Part shown: positions 9,432 through 19,679 of the stretch, one piece after another
Position numbering within the stretch: the first letter of the stretch is position 1
Layout of the letters: the number at the start of each line of letters is the position of its first letter
NCBI GenBank assembly: GCA_040285825.1
Contig: JAUPSS010000011.1
Location: forward strand, 628,159 to 692,158
Length of the DNA: 64,000 nt
Reading direction: 5' to 3'
Origin: Eukaryota sp. TZLM1-RC
Taxonomy: Eukaryota; Metamonada: BaSk clade
Program-made: the position numbers and the translations under genes
The notes under the pieces: generated by a model
The model's database searches: none
Told to the model about the DNA's origin: nothing
The model's input: the letters and a program-made list of their open reading frames with translations, nothing else

Positions 9432-11690
9432 TCAACTACACAGATACTGAGGCCTTTCATTACCACTCATTCTGGCTTCAGCAATTGCAAACATATTCAG
9501 ACAAGCCAGCCTATTTCTATTGAAAAGCTTTGTTCAGCCCTTGTTACCGAGTTTACAACTCTCACTGTTACAAGCTAATAAACCATGACATGTAGTAACA
9601 GGAGTCTTTTCTCTTCTATAGAATCTGGGATTTGTTACTCTCAAAAACGTAGTAACCTTTTCAAAACAAACAGGACATTTTGCTGAAGTAAAAGCTTCAT
9701 TAATCATCAATACTTCAAATCCATTCCTTTTCAGAAATTGAATCCATCCAATTCCACGAGTAGGCCTTTGATGTTTTAAATTCTTGGAACCTTTTTTACT
9801 ATAATCACCCATTAGAATTAAAGTGTCTTTTGGATTGCATAACTGCTGGACAAGGTTTTTTAACAACCAACTTTCAGTCTTTTGCTTGTGAATGAAAGCT
9901 TGCATTTTATGAGTGCTCCACAAGCCAAAACTGTAAAAGTCAATTGTCAAAAAACTTGCCGAAGTTTGGCAACCACAAAGTTGGAAAAATCTATAAAAGT
10001 TGCTGAATTGGCAGCAAACGTGAATAATTCGGTGTTGGCATCTTCAATTGTCATTTCGTTAGACTCTATCATTTGGTTCCTATCGGAACCTACCTCAGTA
10101 TACTTTGTCGACCATCGTTTCTGTTTTTCATTCATCCTACTTTTCAAAGACCAGGACATCTGAGTCATTCTCAACCATTTGTACTTCTTGTCTTGATTCA
10201 TCACCCGACTATTTCTTTGCTGTTCAGTTTCATGTTCAGGCACCATGGCTAGTTCTTCATCAGTCTTTTTGCTGCCAAAATACAATAAGTCACGTTTTCC
10301 AGGATCACAAACAACAATTCGTTTGTCTTGAAAAGCATCAACATCAACATCATGAATATATAAATCAGAAATACTAGCCTTGTTGTCTGGCTTACATTTC
10401 TGACCTTGTAAATCCCGACGAACAAATTCTACTGCAATATTAAATCCATCTGTGTGTATAATGTTGTTGAATTTATAGCTCTTCTGTTTGAACATTGGTT
10501 GATTTAAATCGAGAATATTAGACCAAAAGTCAAATTGCTCAGGTGGTTTCAATTTCGTAATTTGGGCTAATGTATTGGACATTTTCAGCGTCTGTGTAGA
10601 TGATAAATCATCAATACATGTTTGTCTAATAATTCTCCATATTGTTCTTGTATCAATGGGAAAATATCCAGGGCCTACAGTGGTTGAAACAGGAGAAATA
10701 TGATACGGTTTCTTCTCTTTCTACTGGAGATATATTGGGCAATTGTAATTGCTGGTTTTAGGAATATTTGCGGATCTTTATCAACAGCGTCTGCAAGAAA
10801 ATGATTATCCACTGGAAATATATTATCAACTAAATTCTCGTCAATGACCAAATTCTCAATTTGGCAAGTAAAAGGCTCAATAAGACCTTCAAATATGTCT
10901 CTAAGTTCATTATTTGTTATATCATGTTGTTCACATAAATCGAAAAGTTCATCATTCAGAAGGACTCTGAAATATTTTCAGGATGATGAAACAAAGAACT
11001 CAAGGAATCTCTATCATCAACTAAAAACAAGTTTTTGAATTGACGAAGCCTAAATCTATATAGTGAAATAATTGTAGATAATCGCGTTGAGTATCCACCC
11101 AGCTTGTGCATTTCTGCTAACACACTTTCCACATCTACTTTGTCAAAGTAAACATTAATAAATCGATTGATTTGTTTTTCATAATTTAGTTTCAAATTAT
11201 TCTCAAAATTGGCAAACATTACCGGGGCCATATACTGAGGTGGTCTACTGAAGCCATCAGTTGGAAATCGTGGAAAAAACTCAGGCCTTTATCTCAAATG
11301 GCCTACATAACTTATGGTTTTGTTCAACTTTTGTTGTTCAAAGGTGGTCGATAATCTATAATCTTCTTCACCATAATCAAAGTTTTCAAAATCCTCTGGA
11401 AGTACACTTTTTGGTTTCATCATTTCTTGCCCATAATACTCAGCTGAAATATAACAAATTCTGGCCATTAATGATTCATATAATTGGGCAGATATTCGTG
11501 GTAATGACAAATTACGTTCAAAACAAGACTGTAAATACAGCTTTAAGCAACATGTGATGTGAATACGTAACTGTTGAAATTTTAAAGCAGTTTCTCTCAA
11601 TTTGAGTACCACATTTGAATGTTTGACCATTGAGTTGACGGTTGCTCGAATGGTTTTATAAGATGATAAAATAAATTTGTCTTTCTGAAA
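9432..11690 (-). mobile_element. Fanzor nuclease pseudogene, nearly full length
   Basis: Minus-strand order matches Fanzor. Helical N-terminal part: about 11690-11289 (ALKFQQLRIHITCCLKLYLQ) and 11231-10956 (FANFENNLKLNYEKQINRF). Then 10582-9947 with the pre-RuvC HTDGF motif and RuvC-I VVCDPGKRDLLYFGS. Then, after a frame shift near 9947, LILMGDYSKKGS, the RuvC-II Glu in MINEAFTSAKCPVC, and the second zinc half (HGLLACNSESC). An in-frame TGA at 9534-9536 is followed by FNRNRLACLNM, where the RuvC-III Asp (normally NRD) is Asn, and the frame ends at 9432. Several breaks plus the lost Asp make it inactive. Its N-terminal end is in the same open frame as the DNA polymerase relic upstream. Confidence 0.82.
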
Positions 11691-12480
11691 CAGCCCAAAA
11701 AGTTTCAGACAAAGGATACAATCATGAAGCCCATATTGAATCGAATTTCGTATAAGAGGAGAAGTAGCTAAACAATCAATTGGCAAAATATGGGAAAATT
11801 CTTGATGAAGTTTGATTTTCTTTTCATTTATCATTTTATATGCCAGATTGCCTAATCCATGTCGTTAGGGTATTTTTATGAATTTTTTGGCAAAAACCAA
11901 AGTATCTAAAAGAACAAAGCTATTTTCCCTGATGACAACTTCTCTCCATCTCGGTGAAAGTTGATTGAGTACATCAATTGCTGTATCATCTGGAACAGTG
12001 GGAAATGGTAAATCAAAATAATTTAATCTATTTTTTAAAACCTATAAATCAAACTGCATTAAGTTTTGATTAAGAAAACAATGGGGTTGATAATTACCAA
12101 TAATGTTTAAAAACCTACGAAGCAAGGCTTTTTCGTCAGAGAAAATTTCTGCCTGAACATCCATATCAATGTCTGGTAATGTAATTTGAGGACTCATCCT
12201 CAACATAAGTGAATATTTACTCTCCAAAAAGAAATTATGGCGATCAAATTTACCAATAACAATCGAAATTAAAAAAACTTTTTGATCAGAAATTTGCTCA
12301 CCCATTTGCTCATCAGTTTTCTTTTTCAAAAGATTTGCACCCACTTTTCTCCTTTTGTCGGTTAATCTCGTCAGGAGGGAGAAATTGGCCATCTTGACTT
12401 TGATAAAGATGACCATCCTGATAGGTTTCAAGATCAAAGCACATAACAGTGGGAAAATTTTCATTTGAGGTCATTCATTT
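11691..12480 (-). pseudogene. Family-B DNA polymerase, 3'-5' exonuclease domain relic
   Basis: All three exonuclease motifs occur in order on the minus strand, in shifting frames. Exo I is FDLET (12438-12424, context VMCFDLETYQDG). Exo II is NQNLMQFDL near 12070-12045, following IFSDEKALLRRFLNIIGNYQ. Exo III is YGLHDCILCLKLF near 11735-11700, preceded by HGLGNLAYKMINEKK. In PolB enzymes these bind the metals of the proofreading site. At least two frame changes, a TAG directly after Exo II (12042-12044) and a stop near 11860 break it. The polymerase palm is absent: the frame passes straight into Fanzor sequence. A 2A-like motif lies about 300 bp upstream. Likely source: a Polinton/Maverick-like element or a large DNA virus relative. 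That assignment is inference. Confidence 0.65.
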
Positions 12481-12692
12481 GAATTGAATCAAAGGATTAG
12501 GCTTGAATCCACTAAGACTTGGCTCAGTTTTTCCAACCATACTCGGTTTCCATGGTTTGTTTGTCAAAATCTTCCTGTTCTCGATATTCAACATTGTATT
12601 CTCAATACAAATTTCTCGGTTCAGTGCTTTTTGTTGTTTTTTAGCTTACGCTTTGATGTTTGTTGGTCAAAAATCGCATTTCTAATATTTTT

Positions 12693-12779
12693 TTATGGAG
12701 GAGTTGATTTATAATTAGATCTTCTCTTTCTGGGACCAGGATTTGCTTCAACATCTCCATACATTGTTAAATCAACAGT
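12693..12779 (-). other. 2A-like ribosome-skipping motif (DVEANPGP)
   Basis: Minus-strand codons 12755-12732 read D-V-E-A-N-P-G-P, a full match to the D-[VI]-E-x-N-P-G-P consensus of 2A peptides, preceded by LTMYG and followed by a basic RKRRS stretch and a TAA at 12693-12695. 2A peptides make the ribosome release one protein and continue with the next. They occur in RNA viruses and some transposable elements. The open stretch is short and followed by stops, so it is a relic. Its place just upstream of the PolB exonuclease relic suggests they came from one polyprotein element. Confidence 0.5.
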
Positions 12780-12985
12780 AAATGGGTTTGTTGATAGAAG
12801 ATGTTGGCAGCTAATGGATTGAAAAGATAAATTATAAACATAATTATCAAACTCAACATTATCAAAATAACAATTTTAGACACAACATCCCACATCTAAA
12901 GTGTAAGAATCTAAACCACAAAAATGAACAAACTCAAAAACATCAAAATAACAATATAAAACAAAACATATTTAGAAGAAGCATC

Positions 12986-13246
12986 TCACATCTTGGCTCT
13001 GACCTTCCGTTTATTCCTGTAAATCAGGATGACTGTTCCCGACTGAGGAGTTCGGGAAGAAGTACTCTGCTGTTCTTTGAAGAACAGGTTGAAGGAGGAG
13101 GTGCGAACTGAGTCCGTAACCTCGTTATCCTTTTTCTCGTTTTGCTGCATGATGTTAAAAAGAATGGGAAGAGTCAAGATAATCTCTCTGTCTGACACGA
13201 TGTCTGATATGCTGATTGCAATTTCAAATTGATTGCTAATTTCCAC
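12986..13246 (-). CDS. Small hypothetical ORF, perhaps a 3' exon
   Basis: An 86-codon ORF with a strand-rich N-terminal part (NQFEIAISISDIVSDREIIL), a polar Ser/Gln middle and a basic end (YRNKRKVRAKM). The open frame continues upstream of the ATG to about 13258. Potential acceptor sites (ATAG, TTAG) and GTAA donors exist further upstream, so it may be the last exon of a split gene. I could not settle a splice model. No family recognised. It could also be a leftover of the same element as the 2A and PolB relics. Confidence 0.25.
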   Translation of the reverse strand: MEISNQFEIAISISDIVSDREIILTLPILFNIMQQNEKKDNEVTDSVRTSSFNLFFKEQQSTSSRTPQSGTVILIYRNKRKVRAKM

Positions 13247-13259
13247 TATGGTATCAAAT

Positions 13260-14394
13260 GCCTATCCAATGTATCTCTAGTGGTCATCAGCATCAGCTCG
13301 TTACCCTCTAGCTCTTCTGGTCGTTGTTACTCCGTCTAAACTCTATGTTTTTTCCCAGTTTCCTTCTCCTTCCTTTACCTCTTGTTGTCTTCCCATTCAG
13401 CTATCTCAACAATTCTCCCTTCCCCTCTCCCTCTGTGTTTTGAGGGGACCTAAACAATTGCTTGTTTGGCCCAGAATCAACAAAATTCATAAGTGAGTAG
13501 ATGGTCTATTGATTTCAGACGTCTCAAATTTACATGGACCACAATGAGGTTGAGTCCCCACACCTGGACTTAGTTGGATGTTTCACTTACAAAATCAGAG
13601 AACATAACAGAGACTGATCATCTATCTGATTGGAGAGACAGTAGGTGAGTAACCCTTTCAATTTTCAGCAAAAGAAGTTGAATAGTTTTAAGTTTTTGGT
13701 TCAAAACTCCAGTTTTTGGAAAACCAGTAATTTCTCCAATGATATTGATAACTATGTGAGTAAAAATTAAATCATTATAAGAAAAAGGAATCCAAATGTC
13801 TACTGTCAATCAACTTCCTCAATTTAGAGCTCTGTGAAGTAGGACAACATAGGATCAAAGAATTTGACCAAAGCTGCATTCATTGGTGGAAAAATTTTGA
13901 TTTTGAATTTTGTAGAAGATATCCTTTTGCCAAAAATCTTCTTGAAACAACAAAGTCTATTCATGGATAACTGATTTGGTTCACCAGTGATGGTTATCTT
14001 GATGTATCCTCAATTCTCTTTGTTTAAATAAATACATCACAAATTTCCATCTATCTTTGACATCGATTGCTGATTGTTTAAAGTTACACATAATTTTATG
14101 CTTCGAATAAACAGTTTGAAAATTACACTGAAATTGGCAAATGCTGATAGGATTTGTTCACGTATTAATTTGTCAGGACGTGCCTCCTGAAAACTGTAAA
14201 TTTGTAAATTATCAATTCAGATAAAAAACAAATTCTCATATTCAAAGTTCAAGCAGAATCAGTTAAGAGAGTGCCATAAACTTGAGGATTTGTTGTTACT
14301 AAGGCAGAAGAAGTACTATCACACATATCTTGTAAAAGATTTGCAAAAGCGGGATTCTTTTACCATTCTTCTTACATTCCATTCTTCTTCCATT
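13260..14394. other. Unassigned stretch with pyrimidine tract and weak coding remnants
   Basis: 13350-13440 is strongly pyrimidine-rich on the plus strand. On the minus strand 14210-13830 has a mostly open frame (for example RPDKLIREQILSAFANFSVI and, later, FKIKIFPPMNAALVKFF) interrupted by several stops, and 13809-13618 has a further open frame. These look like an old coding remnant, but I recognise no family. The acid phosphatase promoter should lie at the right end. Confidence 0.3.
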
Positions 14395-15513
14395 ATGTGG
14401 ATCTTCTTCCTACTCTGTTTAACGTTGTTGGTCTCTGCAGACTCTTCTCTCCATGGTGTTATAGTTACCACTCGCCATGGAGATCGCTCACCCTTACGAA
14501 CATATCCCCAACAATTTGCCACCTGGAACTGCACGATGAACTTGTTCTCTTCCCTTCATTTTGGAGAAAACTCTGTTCGATATCCTTATTTCCGAAAAAA
14601 CTATGTTGCTGACAAACAAGCCCTGAGTGGTAGCTGCTTCCTCGGCCAGCTGACCAATAAAGGAGGGTTGCAACACTTTGACCTAGGTCGTCGTCTCCGT
14701 GAGCAATACAACTCAATTCTGCCCTCCATTCCTGATGAAACAACCTATTTCAGATCCACTGATCTTCCTCGTACACAAGAAAGTCTTATCAGTAACATTT
14801 TAGGAACTTTCCCATCACTCCAGAGCAGCAGTCACGTACCTGATATCAATATATTTGAAAGACCTCAGGAGACACTCTTAGCCAATGCTGGTGCCTGCCC
14901 AAGACTTAAAGCAAGATTGGATGATCTTTATAGTAGCAACGAATGGGTTTCAAAAGAACAATCCCTTGAACATGTCAGAAGGAAGCTAGAAATTGCCTTG
15001 GGGGTTGAAGTGGTGACCTTAGACGACTGGAATAAAGGCTTTGATTATCTTTACACATTGGTGAACAATGCATTGCCTCTGCCTCGGCCAATTACTTACC
15101 AAGATTACCAAGAACTATTTGAGTTGAAATCTTGGCAGCTTTATAGAATGTACTCTGAAGAATTTTTAACTTTATCTTTAGGAGTTTGGTTTAAGGAATT
15201 GAAAGACAGTATTCGAGAGGTTTTTGAAGGTAAGTCAATTGTAAAGTACAGAGTTTTCAGTGGTCATGACACAACTGTTATGCCTTTGCTTCAGGTATTA
15301 GACATCGCCAACCCTGAATGGCCTCCCTATGCAGCTAATGTTGCTCTTGAGTTGTGGTCGGTTGATGGCAAACCCACAATTCGAGCAGTTTACAATGGAG
15401 AACCAATTAAAATGAGGTATTGCTCTTCAGTAAATTGTCCTTTGCAAATGTTTGAAGAAAGAATAGGGCAATTCTCTGTCTCCAGGCAAGAATGGGAAAC
15501 TCTTTGTATGTAG
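14395..15513 (+). CDS. Secreted/lysosomal histidine acid phosphatase
   Basis: Member of the branch-2 histidine phosphatase family (lysosomal/prostatic acid phosphatase type), which hydrolyses phosphomonoesters through a phosphohistidine intermediate. The ATG at 14395 gives a textbook signal peptide (WIFFLLCLTLLVSA, cut near SADSS). The longer open frame upstream begins with TTG and is not used. The catalytic motif VTTRHGDRSP follows about 25 residues in, and the proton-donor motif SGHDTTVMPLL lies at about residue 290 of the 372-aa product. Four or more cysteines fit a secreted fold. No C-terminal membrane anchor, so soluble in the lumen of lysosome-like vacuoles or outside the cell. Intronless. 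An AATAAA signal follows the stop (about 15533). Confidence 0.88.
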   Translation: MWIFFLLCLTLLVSADSSLHGVIVTTRHGDRSPLRTYPQQFATWNCTMNLFSSLHFGENSVRYPYFRKNYVADKQALSGSCFLGQLTNKGGLQHFDLGRRLREQYNSILPSIPDETTYFRSTDLPRTQESLISNILGTFPSLQSSSHVPDINIFERPQETLLANAGACPRLKARLDDLYSSNEWVSKEQSLEHVRRKLEIALGVEVVTLDDWNKGFDYLYTLVNNALPLPRPITYQDYQELFELKSWQLYRMYSEEFLTLSLGVWFKELKDSIREVFEGKSIVKYRVFSGHDTTVMPLLQVLDIANPEWPPYAANVALELWSVDGKPTIRAVYNGEPIKMRYCSSVNCPLQMFEERIGQFSVSRQEWETLCM

Positions 15514-16079
15514 TTTTTTATTATAAAGTTGAAAATAAAGTTGACTTTTGTTTATTTTGATTTCTTGGAGCAAGAATTTCTGGGTTATTAGGGATCTGCA
15601 ATGGGTTCAATTTTGAAAAGTGTGTTATCCAACTGAATATCGATGTGAAATCACTCAGCTATAATCAAAGTACTTTTATCACCTTCAAAAGCTGCTGTTT
15701 TCAAAGTGTAGACGTTTTGCCAATTACCATCTTTGGAATCAGTATCTACAAATCAAACTTTCACCAAAGTCTCATCTGCTACTTTAGATATTGACTCAAA
15801 CCTTGTCAAATATACTTCAATACAACTTCAGTGGTGAGACGCTGAATGGATAGTTGATGTTGTGAAGAAGCGAAGAAGCGTCATAATTGTTTATTGACTT
15901 GGTCTTTGGTTCTTACTAGCTGTGCGTGTGGTTGGCAGCAAACGCAGCACGACCTGTCTTGAAACTTTTTCAAACAGTTTTTGTCTTCCTAGTCCTTTTC
16001 ACAAAAATGAGTAGGAAGACATGACAATAATATTTGTGTTGAAACCATTGCTATTGCTACATTACCATCAAACAATTCA
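15514..16079. other. Intergenic, probable LINE debris in the right half
   Basis: No gene seen. From about 15850 weak plus-strand similarity in character to the C-terminal region of the LINE at 44.7-46.3 kb may begin, but stops are frequent. Confidence 0.3.
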
Positions 16080-16578
16080 TCAAAACCCGTCTCAATAACA
16101 ATGCCAAATAAATTCTTGAAGACCCCAGCATTGATGGTACGTGTAGTAATAGCGCTTCTATTGATCCTACAACACAGTGATTTGGTTGTTCCTGGCTTAA
16201 ATGGAAGCTTCACTATTTTAAATGCCATGTCTATTGACTCTTCAAGAGTCACTTCTTCTAATTCTTTCAATGAACATTTCATTAATTCTGATGACTTTTG
16301 CTGGCAAACACTGCAAGATTGCTGAACACGTGAAACCGATTTCTTTTGTTCTCAAAGCTTAAAACAATTTATGTTCCGTTGTTTTTTCTTTGCTCGGTTC
16401 TTTAGGTAACGTGGCTTTGGCATTCCTTGAAGTTCTCTGCATAGTTGTAAAAGAAAGGACTGGAAGATTTTTCAATAGTGTTTACTGGCAAAACAGCATC
16501 ACGTTTTCAATATATAACGGGATGGTGAAATTTATTTTTGATTCACTTTCTACTTTTGGTAGATTTCCCAAATCTTAG
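16080..16578 (+). mobile_element. 3' relic of a LINE with endonuclease-like C-terminal domain
   Basis: Two plus-strand frames match, at protein level, the end of the LINE at 44670-46317. HSDLVVPGLNGSFTILNAMS here aligns with RADLVAPGIDGVLNVVDVVS there. LGNVALAFLEVLCIVVKERT plus RFFNSVYWQNSITFSIYNGM here aligns with FGNIGPSGLHFLENFKKVLL plus MNSTFWLNRIVFCIF there. This is the restriction-like-endonuclease region and tail. The catalytic D of VVDV is replaced (LNAM), and the two frames are separated by a stop and shift near 16325-16390. It is a diverged, dead relative rather than a recent copy of the spacer LINE. Confidence 0.55.
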
Positions 16579-17438
16579 GTAGTAAAAAAATTTCGAGTTC
16601 GAAAGACAGGTTTTGATGATGTGGAGCTCTAGTTGTGTATTTGATAATATGGTTCATATTCGTTGTGTATCGAATAATAGCAAAAGAAGGCCACGTTAAC
16701 AAAACAAATGACTTCACTTAATTTTATTTCAATTCCTTGTCCCAACACTTATACCTTCTCTACTCCTTTTTTAAACATGTTTTCATCTTGAAAATATTGG
16801 TGTCTAAAACCAGGAAGTTTCAAGATCGAACGGACGATATAACGACATCTGAAGTCTATGGTCAAAAGATTATCGAAACGTTAATCGAAAGTATCGGATA
16901 CGATACTGCGGTTGTATGTTGATTTTTGAATAACAAAAGGATGATTAAACAGAATAATTCTATATCTTCTATACCCAATTCAACCAAGAACAATTGACTG
17001 GAAGTTTTCCTTTCATGAAACGAACCCAGAAAAGAACAATACAGATGATAATAAGACTATCACAACAAATTGATATGTAATATGATGTTCCGAATGTCAT
17101 GAAGACATCCAATAGGAGTCATTATGACCTGAGATCACACATTTTTATGGGTCAATGTCTCACTAACTTTGCTCATGTTAGTGTTGGTCTTCGTGCATTT
17201 GAGTTCATAAACTAAAATAAATAAAAGCACAGACGTTTATGCCAGAGTTAAGAAAATCAACTAAAAGGAAATAACAAAAACAAATTTAAACTACTGTTGC
17301 CTGTGGGCTAGAGTCAGACATATATGTGAACAGATAGTAATTTTATTACGACGAGAAATGAGCTATGGTGAATTTCAATACCATCACTAGTGAGGTCTCC
17401 ATGAATAAACAATGAACATTAAGCTAATAAACAAGAAT
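16579..17438. other. Intergenic, nothing recognised
   Basis: AT-rich, with only short ORFs of no recognisable family. No tRNA-like or repeat structure seen. Confidence 0.4.
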
Positions 17439-17489
17439 AAATAGATAAGTCTATCTACACTCTAGAATAGTGTAAAGACTAACACTACT
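17439..17489 (-). repeat. Terminal direct repeat, 3' side of the element
   Basis: 51 bp identical to 22789-22839. The stop codon of the integrase frame (TAG, 17487-17485 on the minus strand) lies inside it. Known LTRs are usually above 100 bp, so this may be a very short LTR or the remnant of one. Confidence 0.7.
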
Positions 17490-19293
17490 TTTTCCCCTCC
17501 ATTCGACGGTCTTTTCTAGCTCTTCTGCGAGGTTGTTTGCGAGTAGGTTGACTAGTTGGGGGTTGTGACTTATTAGTCTGGAGGAAGGCTCGGTAGGCCT
17601 TGGTGTTCTTAATGCGGTCGACAGGCTCAGTGCCTCGTACATCTCCAGCGTATACGACTTGACACTCGTTGCCATCCTGGCTGAGAACTTCTAATAGAAG
17701 ATGTTCCTCAGTATAACCTGAGGCCACGATACGATAAAACTCATCATCAGTGGGTTTGTCAGAATGGTACAATTTGCATTGTGAAATGCTAGCCTTAGAT
17801 TCGACACCTGTGATTAAATTCTTTAATAATAAAGTTGATTTACTAGGTTTGTCGATGACCAGATATGGGCCCAGATAATTCCCATGTAATTTGGAGTTAC
17901 TAGATGATTTGAGGATTAAACATCCAACTTCGAATAGCAGGTTACTCGTGCTTGGCTTCTCCTCTGGCGATTTCGATGTTTGGGTGATTTCTGCTTTTTC
18001 TCCTTTTTCTTTTAGTCGATTAAATTTAGATTGGATATCCAGAATGAAAGGAACCTCAGTGGTAGCCTTTTCGATGGTGGAAAAAATTGATAAAGGGTCA
18101 GCTCTGGGACTGACGTCTGACCCAAACATAAGCTCGAATGGACTGAAACCTGTGACAGAGCTCTTAGACGAATTCGTTAAGAGTTGTACGTAAGGCATGT
18201 ATTCTGACCAGTTGTCATAGGCGTTAAAATCGATTAGGAGCTTCCTAAGATTTTGTAAAATAACTCCATGACGTCGTTCAACTAGGCCATTTGATTGACT
18301 GAAATTTGGAATACTGTTCGTCATGTTGATAGACAGGAATTCGCACAGTAATTTAAACACGTTGTTGGCGAATTCTGGGCCGTTGTCACTGTGAATGCTG
18401 TAAGGTATACCAAAGATTGTGCACACACTCCAAATCAAAGCGTCGGCTGTCAGCCTTGCGTTTAATTCTTTGAGGGGCACGAGGACTGTATACCGAGTGA
18501 AACTGTCCACGAAAACTAAGATGTATTTATTGGCCTCTTGATCTGGAGGAAGAGGACCAATGGTATCCACGTTCAATCTCGCGAAGGGTTTGTCAGCCCA
18601 GAGAGATCCGGTGGAAGGAGTGATAGATTTGGGGACAGGTGCCGTTTTCTGACATAATGGACAAGAACGCACGTGGTTCTTCATATCATCAGTCATACTG
18701 GGCCAGTAGTAGTCGCTAGAGGATAGCCTGCGTAAACTCTCAGACATACTAGGATGACCGCTTGATACATAACCATGTATGATCAAGAGCGTGTTGTTGA
18801 TGAGTGATGACGGGATGATGATCTTGCCTGATTCGTTAACGTAGAGGTCAAGATGATTGACGGAACAGTTATTAAATGAACGTTCGTGAGCTGCAACAGC
18901 TTGTCTTTGCTCTGAACGGATTCTACTCAACCAAGGATCGAACATGGGGGTTGCAGATGCACATTTCTCTTTTAGAATGAGGATTTTGTGGGTATCCCGA
19001 AGGTCGTCTGGGTCTGGAAGAGCAGAGTCGTCTGATGGATCATAGTTTCTGATATAATAGATTGGGTGAAACGGTTCATAGGTGGTCTCGCTCGCTGATG
19101 AACGAGTATTGCCTGTGTTGATTGTGTTTATGCGTACAGGATCGGTCGTTGGGACCTGTCTGGATAGCATGTCTGCCCAGTAGTTGTCTTCCCCCGAGGT
19201 GTGTACCAACTCGAAGTCGAACTCACTGAGTATTGGTAACCAACGTGTGACAATTCGATTCTTATCAGGGGCTGTTACCAGATATGAGAGCAA
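17485..19293 (-). pseudogene. Retroelement integrase with RNase H C-terminus
   Basis: The 602-codon frame begins with the end of RNase H (RIVTRWLPILSEFDFELVHT, then GEDNYWADMLSR). It then has the HHCC zinc-binding region (HPSMSESLRRL, then CPLCQK), and the DDE integrase core with its three acidic residues: RLNVDTIGPL, IHSDNGPEF and NGLVERRHGV. The C-terminal part holds a small GPYLVID-type domain followed by a basic tail (KQPRRRARKDRR). This frame is intact and the core residues are conserved, so the integrase looks younger than the rest. Expression is doubtful because the upstream pol is broken. Confidence 0.85.
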
Positions 19294-19679
19294 TGTCCAT
19301 TGGATCTGGATCCATTGCTGGACAAGGATCCATTGCTATTGTGATCTGTGAATATCGTGAGCTTCCTGCTTTTGAGGTAACTCTCGATGCATGATTTTGT
19401 TAGGATGAGAAGTATAGCGTAAAGCTCTTTCTGCATCGTTGACCAATTCTTTTGGGAATTGGAGAGAATCCTGCTAAAGAAACTGATAGGTCTGACCTTA
19501 GGGTCAATGAGAGGAGTGCCATTGTGTTCACAAGGATCATATTCTTCCCAAATGACGCCGCCAATAGCAATGTCTGATGCGTCACAACTGATAGGGACAC
19601 AGTTATCTGCTGGGGGTAAACTCAATGGCATATTCTCCTTTACGAGTTGCTTGATCTTGTTGAAGCGAAGTTCATGATC
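19275..19679 (-). pseudogene. Retroelement RNase H segment
   Basis: In the same frame as the RT part but after a TGA at 19680-19682. It carries the RNase H acidic motifs SCDASDIAIGGVIWEEY, QKELYAILLIL and FTDHNS. Just after the last, a short duplication of a GGATCCATTGCT-like unit (about 19290-19325) shifts the frame, so the integrase part continues in another frame. Confidence 0.75.

Noticed and set aside
9534-9536. TGA read as a sense codon (also at 19680-19682)
   Set aside because: Intact genes here end in TGA, TAA and TAG, and the TGA-bearing frames lie in elements that also have frameshifts; decay is simpler.
13644-13786. Two ultra-short introns (GTGAGT...CAG, 24 nt, and GTGAGT...AAG, 26 nt)
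   Set aside because: No coding frame is joined by removing them, and the one well-supported intron is 54 nt.
14290-14394. Upstream extension of the acid phosphatase
   Set aside because: It begins at TTG and would bury the signal peptide that starts at the ATG at 14395.
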